Shown here: positions 53,782 to 63,669 of the stretch, in pieces
Layout: each line of letters opens with the position of its first letter
How positions within the stretch are numbered: position 1 is the stretch's first letter
DNA from: Marimicrobium sp913061115
GTDB lineage: Bacteria > Pseudomonadota > Gammaproteobacteria > Pseudomonadales > Halieaceae
Reading direction: 5' to 3'
DNA length: 64,000 bases
Assembly (NCBI RefSeq): GCF_047729875.1
Contig: NZ_CP159826.1
Span: 1,984,001 to 2,048,000 of the forward strand
The notes under the pieces: generated by a model
The model's database searches: none
What the model saw: the letters and a program-made list of their open reading frames with translations, nothing else
What the model was told of the DNA's origin: nothing
Position numbers and translations under genes: made by a program

Positions 53782-54642
53782 ATGAAAAAGGCGATAATCA
53801 CGACATTGGGTGTACTGGTAGTTTGCATCATCGTCATCCGAGTCGCACTGCCCACGGTGTTGCACAAGGCGGGCCTGCACCCGGAATATACTGGCCCTAC
53901 CTATCAGATCCCGGCGGGCAAGCGAGCGCTCATGATCGGCACCAACCACGGCATCCTTAATGCTCCCGGAGAGACTAGCGGAGACCCAACTGGCGTCGCA
54001 TTGTCGGAAATGACGCATCCCTACTACACCTTCTTGGACGCGGGAATGACGGTTGATGTCGCCAGCATTGAGGGTGGCAACATTCCAATAGACCCTCAGA
54101 CGCTCGGGTTTATGTTCAGAACGCCAGAGGACCTGCGTTATCTTGAGGACCCGATTCTTCAGGCCAAAATGGAGAACTCCATGCGTATTGATGATGTCGA
54201 CTTCACTCAGTACGACGTCATATTTCTGGCGGGAGGTTGGGGAGCAGCCTATGACCTCGGCTATTCACCTGTGCTTGGCGAAAAGATCTCGGAAGCCTAC
54301 TATGCCGAAGGCAGTCCCGTGATTGGAGGCGTCTGTCACGGTGTGCTGGGATTCATTAATGCCAAAGATGATGCCGGCAACCGCCTCATCTCCGGACGTC
54401 GCATGACCGGCGTAACTGACAAGCAAATCAAGGAGCTTGGCATTGCGATCACGCCGCAGCACCCTGAAACCGAGCTGAGAAAAGCCGGCGTGGTTTTTGA
54501 GTCCAATACGGCCTTTTGGGACTTGTTCGCAACGCGTGTGGTGGTTGATGATGAACAGCGTTTTGTTACCGGCCAGAACCAGAATTCTGGATTGGAAGCT
54601 GCCAACGTCGTCCTTAAAATTGTTTCCGAAAATTCGAGATAG
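53782..54642 (+). CDS. DJ-1/PfpI-superfamily protein, membrane-anchored
   Basis: 286 residues. N-terminal helix (residues 3-22) suggests export or anchoring. The fold motifs ALMIGTNHGILN, YDVIFLAGGWGAAYDLG and the nucleophile elbow VIGGVCHGVLGFINA place Cys184 as nucleophile with adjacent His. Class I glutamine-amidotransferase-like proteins of this type (Hsp31/PfpI group) act as deglycases, hydratases or chaperones. It follows the TonB receptor by 115 nt on the same strand, perhaps in one unit. Confidence 0.88.
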   Translation: MKKAIITTLGVLVVCIIVIRVALPTVLHKAGLHPEYTGPTYQIPAGKRALMIGTNHGILNAPGETSGDPTGVALSEMTHPYYTFLDAGMTVDVASIEGGNIPIDPQTLGFMFRTPEDLRYLEDPILQAKMENSMRIDDVDFTQYDVIFLAGGWGAAYDLGYSPVLGEKISEAYYAEGSPVIGGVCHGVLGFINAKDDAGNRLISGRRMTGVTDKQIKELGIAITPQHPETELRKAGVVFESNTAFWDLFATRVVVDDEQRFVTGQNQNSGLEAANVVLKIVSENSR

Positions 54643-54766
54643 CGTCTGCAGCGACGTCACACGCTAATCTAGCGCATAGCCTGTCGTGCCCTTTTTTACT
54701 GCGAGATTAACATCGGACATCTTCTCTTGTGAGCCGCACGCGTAGTAAAGAGGGGGTGTAGCGTAC

Positions 54767-55513
54767 TTAGGAGAGCATGTCATGACTGCCCTGCCATTGC
54801 ATGTTCGTAATTTGCGCAGCCACAGTTCTCTTATCAAACCAGTCACGCTTCATCTCAAGCATCTGCCTGAGACCGTGCTTTCTGCACAGTTCATATAGAT
54901 TTGAGCACTGGGGGTCAAAATTATGCAGAGTGGATTTTATAGCGGCTATTCTTTTCTCTACTGTCTTAACACTTTGACTCATTATCTCGGCTATGCCGCT
55001 TTGAGGAAAATTTTCCAGGTAGTAACTTAAGCAAATAAGATCGTTGCGGGACAGACTGCTGCCATTGGGGAAAGCTATCCTTTCTTTTTCAAAGTCAACC
55101 TCGGTACCTTCGCTCCACAGCTTGAATGTCGGAAGGTCGCGTGATATGTGGCTAACATCCATCATGAGTATATAGATAACTGGCTGGCCTTCCCATTCAA
55201 GTGGTCGCCCGAACGCCCAGGATGATTGATGACAAAATTTGACCGAGACGGCGTGCACCCATTGTTGCCTGGTCGGGTGAAAGTAGAGACTAACCACTTC
55301 TCTGACGTCGCCAGATTTTGCGAGAACGTCAGCCGCGTCGCTTTGCTCCTTTAAATTCCCCCATGGAAAGTCATCAACTGTCATAGTGGATGAACTTTCA
55401 GATACCCCAGCTAACTCTAAGAAACGACTATTTACCGAGAGCACCTTGCCTTCGTAATTTCTGACGATAATACCCGTATTTTGTTTTCCCACGGTGCGTG
55501 AAAAAACGCCCAT
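54767..55513 (-). CDS. PAS-like/LuxR-type HTH transcriptional regulator, copy 2
   Basis: 248 residues from MGVFSRTVGKQNT at 55513; an in-frame start at 55573 is possible. PAS-like text (IIVRNYEGKVLSVNSRFLEL) precedes a linker. The HTH region FPNGSSLSRNDLICLSYYLE and SQSVKTVEKRIAAIKSTL is LuxR-like, and the helical tail ends KRDWFDK, as in copy 1 at 20622-21395. No receiver domain. The perfect TAGGG-N4-CCCTA site at 55718-55731, about 200 nt upstream, may be an autoregulatory target. Confidence 0.78.
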   Translation of the reverse strand: MGVFSRTVGKQNTGIIVRNYEGKVLSVNSRFLELAGVSESSSTMTVDDFPWGNLKEQSDAADVLAKSGDVREVVSLYFHPTRQQWVHAVSVKFCHQSSWAFGRPLEWEGQPVIYILMMDVSHISRDLPTFKLWSEGTEVDFEKERIAFPNGSSLSRNDLICLSYYLENFPQSGIAEIMSQSVKTVEKRIAAIKSTLHNFDPQCSNLYELCRKHGLRQMLEMKRDWFDKRTVAAQITNMQWQGSHDMLS

Positions 55514-55715
55514 GTAGTACCCTAAAGCATCTCTGATAACAACACCTCTGCATCCTTGAGTGCGGCTGCGCACAATGCCGCTCTATTCCTTATACTTCTG
55601 CAACCGACCCTTTCGACCCTACAATGGCGCAACAGTCCGCCCATACTCGTCACGCATTACTGAATACGCTACACGGCTGATTCGATGGAGCTTACTTGCT
55701 TTTAACGTTCTAGAA

Positions 55716-55734
55716 AGTAGGGAAAACCCTATTT
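55716..55734. promoter_or_regulatory. TAGGG-AAAA-CCCTA palindrome, copy 2
   Basis: Identical 19-mer to the one at 27418-27436, upstream of the PAS-HTH gene (minus) and on the other side of a Baeyer-Villiger monooxygenase pseudogene. Confidence 0.55.
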
Positions 55735-55859
55735 TTTTCAATTATTTTCAATTTCGGCGTCCGCGATGGTTGTCAACAACGGTCTGTAGACAGCTCTGCT
55801 TTGTGGACCGCCGCGCAGCACTGACTCTGCGAGGCCCATCGAAATCGGTGATCGTCTAG

Positions 55860-56225
55860 TACTATAGCGGCGGCTGGGTCGTTGGCAGCATCGATGATTA
55901 CCTGGGACTGGCGGTTGCCGGGTTCCCCAATCTGTTCACCATCACGGGACCATCAAGTCCGTCAGTGCTATCAAATATGCTGGTCTCCATCGAGCAGCAT
56001 GTGGATTGGGTCAGCGACTGTACTGCATGGATGGGCGAGCGAAACCTGGCAACCATAGAGGCGGAAACAGAAGCGGAGGACGAATGGGCGAAACATACGG
56101 AATTACAAGCCCATCTGACGCTCTACCCCAAAGCCGACTCTTGGTGCATGGGCACTAACGTGCCGGCAGCTATTTTGCCGCGTTGTACAAAGTACGCAGC
56201 GTTTAATATAGTGGCTGCATTGTAA
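55860..56225 (+). pseudogene. Baeyer-Villiger monooxygenase C-terminal remnant
   Basis: The plus frame reads YLGLAVAGFPNLFTITGPSS, then VSIEQHVDWVSDCTAWMGE and LYPKADSWCMGTNVP, the C-terminal region of flavin-containing Baeyer-Villiger monooxygenases (cyclohexanone-monooxygenase type). A stop lies at 55857, the 400 or so N-terminal residues are absent, and after TNVP the text departs from the family, indicating a frameshift or deletion. Not functional. Confidence 0.85.
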
Positions 56226-56254
56226 TTCGGCCCACCCTCGGCAAGCGATAGATT

Positions 56255-57127
56255 ATGTCAAAGCGAGAGCAATCGGCACTTCAGGCAACATTTTTCGACG
56301 TCATTTTCGGGACAGAAACGCCTGCAGGAAAATGGTTCGATATCGTCCTGATCATCGTCATCATCGCCAGTGTTGTGGTGATCATGCTGGATTCAGTGGG
56401 GACGTCGGACGCTGCGTATGGCAGTCTCTATCTAAAGCTGGAATGGATTTTCACGTTACTGTTTACTGTGGAATACCTGATCAGAATTTGGTGCACGCCA
56501 AACCGCAAAGGTTATATCTTTAGTGTTTACGGTGTCGTTGATTTACTGTCCCTGTTGCCCACATACCTTGCATTGCTGGTTCCGCAGGCGGCACCGCTCC
56601 TTATTATCCGAGTGTTACGTATTCTGCGTATTTTTCGCGTACTCCGGCTGTTCGCATTATTACAGGAGGCCAATTATCTGGCCGCGGCACTGCGGCGCTC
56701 AGCACGTAAGGTCTTTGTCTTTTTCGCGCTCATGATGATGATAACCACCATTTTCGGCTGCCTGATGTATGTTGCTGAAGGCGGGCAAAACGGCTTCGAT
56801 AACATTCCGGTGAGCATTTACTGGGCCATCGTGACGATTACCACGGTGGGTTATGGTGACGTGGTGCCGCACTCAGGCATCGGGCGTGCGATTTCGGCTG
56901 TTGGCATGCTGATCGGTTATGCCGTAATCGCAGTACCCACTGGCATCATCACCGCCGAGCTGACGGTGAGTCAAAGAGCCCAAAGCGAAAAACAGGCACG
57001 AGAAGCGCGTAATTGCAGCAACTGTGCGGCCGTGGAACGGGATACAGAGGCTCACTACTGCCGCGCCTGCGGCACTGCCCTCCCTGAGCCGAGCCCTGGC
57101 CCAACGGAGGGGCAGCCGAGCGCGTGA
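56255..57127 (+). CDS. voltage-gated-type potassium channel with C-terminal zinc ribbon
   Basis: 290 residues. Six hydrophobic segments are seen, with IIRVLRILRIFRVLRLF as the S4-like Arg ladder and the pore helix/filter TITTVGYGDVVP. This is a Kv-like inner-membrane K+ channel. The cytoplasmic tail carries NCSNC and HYCRACG, a four-Cys zinc ribbon, which is found in some bacterial channels of this family. It is followed 137 nt later by a TonB receptor, with no operon evidence. Confidence 0.93.
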   Translation: MSKREQSALQATFFDVIFGTETPAGKWFDIVLIIVIIASVVVIMLDSVGTSDAAYGSLYLKLEWIFTLLFTVEYLIRIWCTPNRKGYIFSVYGVVDLLSLLPTYLALLVPQAAPLLIIRVLRILRIFRVLRLFALLQEANYLAAALRRSARKVFVFFALMMMITTIFGCLMYVAEGGQNGFDNIPVSIYWAIVTITTVGYGDVVPHSGIGRAISAVGMLIGYAVIAVPTGIITAELTVSQRAQSEKQAREARNCSNCAAVERDTEAHYCRACGTALPEPSPGPTEGQPSA

Positions 57128-57137
57128 GTGCTTGGCG

Positions 57138-57171
57138 ACAATATTGGCAATAAAGTGACAAATAATATTGT
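57138..57171. promoter_or_regulatory. ACAATATT-N18-AATATTGT inverted repeat
   Basis: Perfect 8-bp arms about 95 nt upstream of the second TonB receptor gene, in an AT-rich stretch right after the K+ channel gene. Candidate operator. Confidence 0.4.
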
Positions 57172-57264
57172 GACAATGACCTCTAAGTCGAATAGACTTC
57201 CCGCCAGTAAAGAACGGTAGCTAGCGATAGCTATTTCAGTAATAAGAATTGCAGGGCTCTAACT

Positions 57265-59664
57265 ATGATGTATCTTCGAAAAAACACGTCAATCATTGCG
57301 GTTTTCATCGCGCTGTGCGCCTACTTCCCAACGCTTGCGATCGCTGATGGCATGCTAGAGGAAGTCGTGGTAACGGCCCAAAAACGCTCACAAAATCTTC
57401 AGGATGTGCCTGTTGCGGTGACAGCGTTTACCGGTGAACAGCTGCGTCAAGCCGGTGTTCGCGACATGTTCGAACTGGCATCCATCGCACCTAGTTTAAG
57501 AGTCACTCAATCGCAAAGCTCGTCTAATACGTCCTTCGGTATTCGGGGAATTTTCACCAGCACACAGAATTTCGGCTTAGAATCCTCCGTCGGCCTTTAT
57601 GTCGACGGCATCTACAGGTCGCGACAGGGTTCAATGATCAATAATATGATCGATATCGCTTCGGTTGAAGTATTACGCGGGCCTCAGGGTACGCTTTTTG
57701 GTCGAAACACGCCCGCTGGAGCGGTGTTGCTGGAGACGGTGGCCCCTGACTTCGAAGGGTCAGGTTTTCTTAGCGGAGGCGTGGGCAATTACGAATTAGT
57801 CGATATCAGCGGTGCCAAATCATTTACGCTGATCGATGACGTACTCGCAGTGCGGATTACCGGCTTCAATATGGACCGCGATGGCTACGTTGACCTCGTC
57901 GGGAAAGAGATACAAGAGAATAACTCGCTGAACGACAGAGATCGCTGGGGTCTGCGCTTTCAGGCGCTGTATACGCCCAATGACGATCTCACCTTACGCT
58001 TTATTGGCGATCATTCAGAAGTTGACGAGGCGTGTTGTGCCGTCGGCAACTGGCAGACCAATTTCGAGACTCAAAATCCAGCGCCGCCAAATGCGATCAT
58101 AGGCAGCGATACGGTAGTCCGTGATGATCTTGGCGGGACGGTGCTAAGTGGAGACGATTTTTATGACTACAAAGTCAGTGCTAGCTTTAAACCTGAATCG
58201 CAAAATACTGACGAGGGCATATCTCTCACCGCTGACTGGCAAACAGACTATTTTTTGCTCACCAGCATCTCGGCCTATCGCAAGCACGACGCCTATGACA
58301 AAGGGGACGTTGATTTTTATGATGTCGATGCGCTGATCAGAACCAATGACCTCGAGCAGGAGCAGTACTCGCAGGAGCTCCAGATCAGCGGCGATGCCTT
58401 CGACGACAAGGTGAACTATGTCGGGGGTCTGTACTACTGGAATCAGACTCTCAAGTCAGAGGCCAATACTATCCTAGGTGAGGACTCGGCTACCCTCGGC
58501 GGCTTTTTTGCTCTCGGGGCCCCGCTTCCCCAAGTCTTTTTACCCCCTGGATACACCGCCCGCAACAACGCCGATCAGAAGCACAACAGTTATGCCATTT
58601 TTGGTCAGGCAGACTACAACATCACAGAGCAGTTTGTCGTGACGGCCGGCTTGCGCTGGACCAAAGAAAATAAGGAGATGAGCGAACTGTTTACCGAGTT
58701 TCCTTGTGATCTACCGTTACCCCCAGGGGCGGAGTGTCCTCCCGGAGTTTACCAACTTACCGAGCTAGCGCCAAGGGCTGATATTGATGAGGACTTCGAT
58801 GAGAACAAGGTCACCGGAACCCTCAAACTCAGCTGGTTCATGAACGATGTCACGATGTTTTACGGCTCCTACGGCACAGGCTATAAGTCAGGCGGGATCA
58901 ACACTGACCGTATACCGGAGACAGCCGAAACCGTGTTTGACCCTGAGACTGCAGAATCGTATGAACTGGGCCTGAAGACCGAATTTCCAGATCAGGGCCT
59001 GCGGATAAATGTTGCTCTGCACAAGACAGATACCGAAGACCTGCAAACGATCTCGTTCCAAGGTGCAGGATTTGTTCTGGATAATGCCGGTACAGCCGAA
59101 ACCTACGGCGGAGAAATCGATGTACTGTGGCTGCCTACTGACAACACCACTCTCACCCTCGCATACGCTTACAATCACGCGGAGTACGCGGATTTTCCTA
59201 ACGGCGCCTGCTGGACGGGCACACCCTGGCAGGATGGCCCTAGAAACGCCGCTGGAGTTCCGGTACCCCCCAATGAAAGCGCTCCTGGTTCGGGTGTCTG
59301 TGATATTAGCGGCGGCTTAGTATCAGGCAATCCCGAAAATGTTGTGGCTATGACGGCCACCCAGCGTTTCCGTCTTGCCGACAACCTCGAAGGGTTCGCC
59401 TACGGCGAATATGTGTGGACCGGCGAACGTATGACCGATGTTAACAATGATCCGGAAAAGCTGGACGGCTCTTACGACGTTGTCAATCTGCGGGCGGGAC
59501 TGGTGTTTGAACAGTACCAAACAACCCTCACCGTCTGGGGCCGTAATGTGCTCGATTCGGACTCGACCTCTACTATTGCTGACGCTCCTGTACAGACGGG
59601 TCGTTTTATCGCTTACTACAAAGAGCCCGCAACTTGGGGAGCTACAGTACGCTGGGATTTCTAG
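57265..59664 (+). CDS. TonB-dependent receptor, copy 2
   Basis: 799 residues. Signal peptide, then MLEEVVVTAQKRSQNLQDVP and VEVLRGPQGTLFGRNTPAGA (plug), and a barrel ending ATWGATVRWDF. HSEVDEACCAVGNW carries the Cys pair found at the equivalent place in the first receptor; EQEQYSQELQ is also shared. Starts at ATG-ATG; either could be used. A good terminator follows at 59681. Substrate unknown. Confidence 0.93.
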   Translation: MMYLRKNTSIIAVFIALCAYFPTLAIADGMLEEVVVTAQKRSQNLQDVPVAVTAFTGEQLRQAGVRDMFELASIAPSLRVTQSQSSSNTSFGIRGIFTSTQNFGLESSVGLYVDGIYRSRQGSMINNMIDIASVEVLRGPQGTLFGRNTPAGAVLLETVAPDFEGSGFLSGGVGNYELVDISGAKSFTLIDDVLAVRITGFNMDRDGYVDLVGKEIQENNSLNDRDRWGLRFQALYTPNDDLTLRFIGDHSEVDEACCAVGNWQTNFETQNPAPPNAIIGSDTVVRDDLGGTVLSGDDFYDYKVSASFKPESQNTDEGISLTADWQTDYFLLTSISAYRKHDAYDKGDVDFYDVDALIRTNDLEQEQYSQELQISGDAFDDKVNYVGGLYYWNQTLKSEANTILGEDSATLGGFFALGAPLPQVFLPPGYTARNNADQKHNSYAIFGQADYNITEQFVVTAGLRWTKENKEMSELFTEFPCDLPLPPGAECPPGVYQLTELAPRADIDEDFDENKVTGTLKLSWFMNDVTMFYGSYGTGYKSGGINTDRIPETAETVFDPETAESYELGLKTEFPDQGLRINVALHKTDTEDLQTISFQGAGFVLDNAGTAETYGGEIDVLWLPTDNTTLTLAYAYNHAEYADFPNGACWTGTPWQDGPRNAAGVPVPPNESAPGSGVCDISGGLVSGNPENVVAMTATQRFRLADNLEGFAYGEYVWTGERMTDVNNDPEKLDGSYDVVNLRAGLVFEQYQTTLTVWGRNVLDSDSTSTIADAPVQTGRFIAYYKEPATWGATVRWDF

Positions 59665-59680
59665 CCACCGGTCAATGACA

Positions 59681-59710
59681 GCACTTCATGTCCTCATGAG
59701 GTGCTTTATT
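59681..59710 (+). terminator. rho-independent terminator after TonB receptor 2
   Basis: GCACTTCATG-TCCT-CATGAGGTGC hairpin (one G-T pair) followed by TTTATT, 17 nt after the stop codon. Confidence 0.75.
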
Positions 59711-60008
59711 CAACACAGAGGCCGCTCTGCAGGAGCTGCCTTCATCAACTTTCTTTTCTGTCTCATCCCTCTTCTAACGTCATCAAGCACGCTGTCCCTG
59801 ATAAACGACGCCCGTCAGAGGACTTACTGTTACTGAGGCTCAGCCCGGAGTACTTCATTGTTTCTGGAATAGCGCCTGTGCATTCCTAGAAAACCGCTCT
59901 GCCTCTTTCTCTCCATGGTGTACGCTCTGTCGCATCATCAATTGTAATGTCACCTTATATGCCATAAGGTGGCAATGGGAATCACTCACCTATCGACAGG
60001 ATCACACC
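59711..60008. other. intergenic region with perfect CACCTTAT inverted repeat
   Basis: CACCTTAT-ATGCC-ATAAGGTG at 59951-59971 has perfect 8-bp arms, 38 nt before the next ATG. It is likely an operator, or a 5'-leader hairpin. No gene otherwise. Confidence 0.5.
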
Positions 60009-60641
60009 ATGACCACTCGCAGTAAACTATGGCTGACTAGCTTCACACTGTATGCCGTCTTCTTTTGCTGGTACACCGATTTCAGAGCCCCATTAACAGA
60101 GCAAGAGATCGATGAATTTGTCGCCGTGCGTCTTGCCGACGGTGCTGATCCAGCGCAGATCGCGCGAGCAGAAGATCTATTTCGAGGCGATACGGGACGC
60201 CAGTTTCTGATGTTTAATGCGATTGATTACAACGAGACACCTGATGATGTCGAGGGCGCTGAACCCGGCTCAAGCGCTGAAGAGTTAATGGCGCTTTATA
60301 TGCAATATATGTTGCCCGCAATGCTGGCCAGGGGTTCGCACCCCGTGATTATGGGTGACACCTTCAGTGGGGCGATGGATTTAGTCGGCATAGATGGCGC
60401 GGAGGAATGGGACAGCGGCGCGGTATTGCGCTACCGCAGTCGACGCACGCTGATGGATATTATTGGCAACCCGGCGTTTAGAAGCGACTGGCATTTCAAG
60501 CACGCGGCGCTTACCAAGACCATAGCCTTCCCAATAGAAACCCAGCTGTATCTGGGTGACTTACGCTGGATACTAGGCCTATTGATGCTGGCAGTCACCG
60601 CTCTACTGGATGCCTTTGTCTTTACCAAAAAATCTGCCTAG
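60009..60641 (+). CDS. membrane-anchored RYRSRR-motif protein (paralogue of 3624 gene)
   Basis: 210 residues. An N-terminal membrane helix (LWLTSFTLYAVFFCWYTDF) is followed by a soluble domain with GRQFLMFNAIDYNE, RGSHPVIMGDTFSGAMD and AVLRYRSRRTLMDII, and a C-terminal helix (WILGLLMLAVTALLDAFV). Layout and motifs match the gene at 3624-4217. The soluble part resembles ferredoxin-like dimeric alpha/beta-barrel proteins (DUF1330/EthD-like). Here it is monocistronic, with an inverted repeat ahead. Role unknown. Confidence 0.8.
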   Translation: MTTRSKLWLTSFTLYAVFFCWYTDFRAPLTEQEIDEFVAVRLADGADPAQIARAEDLFRGDTGRQFLMFNAIDYNETPDDVEGAEPGSSAEELMALYMQYMLPAMLARGSHPVIMGDTFSGAMDLVGIDGAEEWDSGAVLRYRSRRTLMDIIGNPAFRSDWHFKHAALTKTIAFPIETQLYLGDLRWILGLLMLAVTALLDAFVFTKKSA

Positions 60642-60874
60642 GCTCTAGCCGGCTTGGCGACACAGTGCCTCCAACTCATGCAGCTGTGCACTAGCCACAT
60701 ACTCGACGAGTTGCGCCGAGGCAGTTTCCCGTCACCGGCTAGCTCCGCGCACGCCATGCATTCAAGCAATTGATTTAAATAGACATTTTATAAATATTGG
60801 CTGGCATTGTTGATCAGTGAAACGGGGCGAGCGAAATGCTACAATGCGCGCGTTTTCTCTAAGACGCGACCCAC

Positions 60875-62995
60875 ATGGCGACACCCCTATTTTCCCACCG
60901 CAAGTTTTGGGCAGAATGCTTCGGCCCAGCGCCTGAGCTGCCCATGTCCCGAGCAGAAATGGATGCGCTCGGCTGGGACAGCTGTGACATCATCATTGTC
61001 ACCGGTGACGCTTACGTCGATCACCCCAGTTTTGGTATGGCGGTTATCGGACGATTACTGGAAGCTCAGGGGTTTCGTGTGGGCATTATTGCGCAGCCGG
61101 ATTGGACGACTACCGCAGACTTTCAGGCTCTGGGAGAGCCTAACCTGTTTTTTGGTGTGGCGTCAGGCAACATGGACTCGATGATCAACCGCTACACGGC
61201 CGACAAGAAACGGCGCAACGACGATGCCTATACCCCGGGTAATACCGGAGACAAGCGTCCCGACCGTGCGGTGATTGTCTACAGCCAGCGCCTCCGCCAA
61301 GCCTACCGGCAGGTGCCACTGGTGATTGGCAGCATTGAGGCGAGTTTGCGTCGCATTGCTCACTACGACTATTGGAGCGATAAGATTCGCCGCTCCGTCC
61401 TGCTGGACAGCAGCGCTGACCTGTTGTTGTATGGCAATGCCGAGCGTGCAATCGTTGACCTCGCACACCGTCTTGCGGCAGGTGAACCCATCCACAAGAT
61501 TCGGGATTTACGCGGTACGGCCTTTGTGCGCAAGCGCGTGCCTGATGGCTGGCAGGTTATCGACTCAACCAGTATTGATGTTGTAGGCCCAATCTCAAAG
61601 CCGATAGACCCCTATGTGGATACCGCAACCGCTAGCTGCGCTACACAGGTAGACGCTGCCGAGGTGGTGGAGCCGGTGAGATTTATGGGCAACATCAAAG
61701 ACCATGAGGGAAACGCGGTAATCCGTATTCCCTCTTTCGAACAGGTTAGGAGCGATCCTGCCCTGTATGCACATGCATCTAGAGTACTGCATAAGGAAAC
61801 TAACCCGCACAATGCCAGGCCGTTAGTGCAATCCCATGGCGACCGCGAACTCTGGCTCAATGCGCCACCCATACCACTGGAAACGGATGAGTTAGATCAG
61901 GTATTTGAATTACCGTATACCCGCGTGCCCCACAGTGTCTATGGTGATGCACGCATCGTAGCCTATGAAATGATCCGACACTCGGTCAATATTATGCGCG
62001 GCTGCTTCGGTGGCTGCACATTCTGCTCTATTACAGAGCACGAGGGTCGCATCATCCAGAATCGCTCTGAAGACTCTATCATTCGTGAGATCGAACAGAT
62101 CCGCGACACATCCCCGGCGTTCACCGGCGTGATCTCCGATCTGGGCGGGCCCACGGCAAACATGTGGCGACTGGCCTGTAACAGCAAAGAAGTCGAGGCA
62201 AAATGCCGCAAGCTGAGCTGTGTGTTCCCCGGCATCTGTAAAAATCTTAACACTGACCAAATGCCACTGGTCAAACTTTATCGGCGCGCCCGCGGTGTCA
62301 AAGGGGTCAAGAAGGTCCTAATTGCCTCTGGGTTGCGCTATGACCTTGCGGTGCAAAGCCCAGAATATGTGAAGGAACTGGTCACCCACCATGTCGGCGG
62401 CTATCTTAAAATTGCGCCCGAACACACCGAAGGTGCTCCACTGTCAAAAATGATGAAGCCCGGCATTGGCTCTTATGAAAAATTTAGAGCGATGTTCGAA
62501 AAATACTCCATTGCTGCCGGCAAGAAGCAGTATTTGATACCCTATTTTATCGCAGCCCACCCTGGCACTTCTGACAGAGACATGATGAATCTCGCGTTGT
62601 GGCTCAAGGAGAACAAGTATCGGGCGGACCAAGTGCAGACGTTCTACCCTTCACCAATGGCGACCGCCACAGCCATGTACCATAGCGGCAAAAACCCGCT
62701 CAAGCGCGTTACTCATCACAGCGATAGCATGCCCACCGTAAAAGGACAGACCCAGCGCCGGCTGCACAAGGCATTTTTGCGTTACCATGATCCCGATAAC
62801 TGGCCAACATTGCGCCAGGCACTTAAAAAGATGGGCAGAGCCGACCTAATTGGCAATGGCAAACATCAGCTAGTCCCTTCACGCCAACCGGCCAAGCATC
62901 ACCCCGTGGTCAGCCCAGGCTCCAAGCCTTTCGCTACGCAACACAATGGCGTGGTGCGGGTCCCGCGCCAGTCAAAACGAAACTCTCGAGTGTAA
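60875..62995 (+). CDS. ygiQ: YgiQ family radical SAM protein
   Basis: 706 residues, normal for the family. The N-terminal YgiQ domain (PMSRAEMDALGWDSCDIIIV) precedes a radical SAM core with MRGCFGGCTFCSITEHEGR: the Cx3Cx2C cluster ligands at about residues 376, 380 and 383. SDLGGPTANMW and LKIAPEHTEG are further family blocks. A basic, poorly conserved C-terminal tail follows. It binds a 4Fe-4S cluster and SAM; the physiological reaction is unknown. Confidence 0.95.
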   Translation: MATPLFSHRKFWAECFGPAPELPMSRAEMDALGWDSCDIIIVTGDAYVDHPSFGMAVIGRLLEAQGFRVGIIAQPDWTTTADFQALGEPNLFFGVASGNMDSMINRYTADKKRRNDDAYTPGNTGDKRPDRAVIVYSQRLRQAYRQVPLVIGSIEASLRRIAHYDYWSDKIRRSVLLDSSADLLLYGNAERAIVDLAHRLAAGEPIHKIRDLRGTAFVRKRVPDGWQVIDSTSIDVVGPISKPIDPYVDTATASCATQVDAAEVVEPVRFMGNIKDHEGNAVIRIPSFEQVRSDPALYAHASRVLHKETNPHNARPLVQSHGDRELWLNAPPIPLETDELDQVFELPYTRVPHSVYGDARIVAYEMIRHSVNIMRGCFGGCTFCSITEHEGRIIQNRSEDSIIREIEQIRDTSPAFTGVISDLGGPTANMWRLACNSKEVEAKCRKLSCVFPGICKNLNTDQMPLVKLYRRARGVKGVKKVLIASGLRYDLAVQSPEYVKELVTHHVGGYLKIAPEHTEGAPLSKMMKPGIGSYEKFRAMFEKYSIAAGKKQYLIPYFIAAHPGTSDRDMMNLALWLKENKYRADQVQTFYPSPMATATAMYHSGKNPLKRVTHHSDSMPTVKGQTQRRLHKAFLRYHDPDNWPTLRQALKKMGRADLIGNGKHQLVPSRQPAKHHPVVSPGSKPFATQHNGVVRVPRQSKRNSRV

Positions 62996-63048
62996 ACTTC
63001 ACCCTGTTTCACAGTAAACATCCACCAATATTCACAAGGAAAATAGCG

Positions 63049-63606
63049 ATGATCTTTGCACAATTAATACCCAGTTTTTTAGTAATACTGTTTTGTACTA
63101 ATGCACTTGCCGGCGTCCCCACGATTGACGCTCCGTTGCCGCCATTGGCTATCACCGAGCGCGGTGAACTGACCCTGACCGATGATGAATTCAGTTTCAT
63201 CCCATGGAGCTCAGAGGCAGGCCTGGGGAAAGTGCATGTAATACAGTATTTTGGCGCCACTATTGAACACAAAGATACGTTCAAGCCCTTCACTGACCTG
63301 CTTCAGAGCAGCTTCGAACCCGGAGCCATTAATGTCACGACCGTCCTGAATATGGATGCAGCCATGTGGGGCACGGCGGGGTTTGTAATGTCTGAGCTGA
63401 AAAAAAATAAGCGCATGCTCCCTCTGGCCATTATGGTCGTTGATGACAACGGAAGCGGCGTCATTGAGTGGGATTTAGGCAAAGCGGGTACTGGCCTGAT
63501 TGTGTTGGACGACAAAGGCATTGTGAAGTACTTTTCGCGACAGGCGTTGAGTGAAGCAGAGATGGCATCAACGGTAGAATTAATGCGCGTAAACATCAAA
63601 AGGTAA
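63049..63606 (+). CDS. YtfJ-like periplasmic protein
   Basis: 185 residues with signal peptide (ILFCTNALAG). The mature part begins VPTIDAPLPPLAITERGELT and has GLGKVHVIQYFGATIEHKD, then TVLNMDAAMWGTAGFVMSEL, a thioredoxin-fold text without the CxxC pair, as in the YtfJ family. Role unknown; periplasmic by signal. Confidence 0.82.
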   Translation: MIFAQLIPSFLVILFCTNALAGVPTIDAPLPPLAITERGELTLTDDEFSFIPWSSEAGLGKVHVIQYFGATIEHKDTFKPFTDLLQSSFEPGAINVTTVLNMDAAMWGTAGFVMSELKKNKRMLPLAIMVVDDNGSGVIEWDLGKAGTGLIVLDDKGIVKYFSRQALSEAEMASTVELMRVNIKR

Positions 63607-63669
63607 TCATTGCCCGCATGCTAACGTCATATTCAAAAGAAAATCACTAAGATCCGCAAAGGAATGGTT

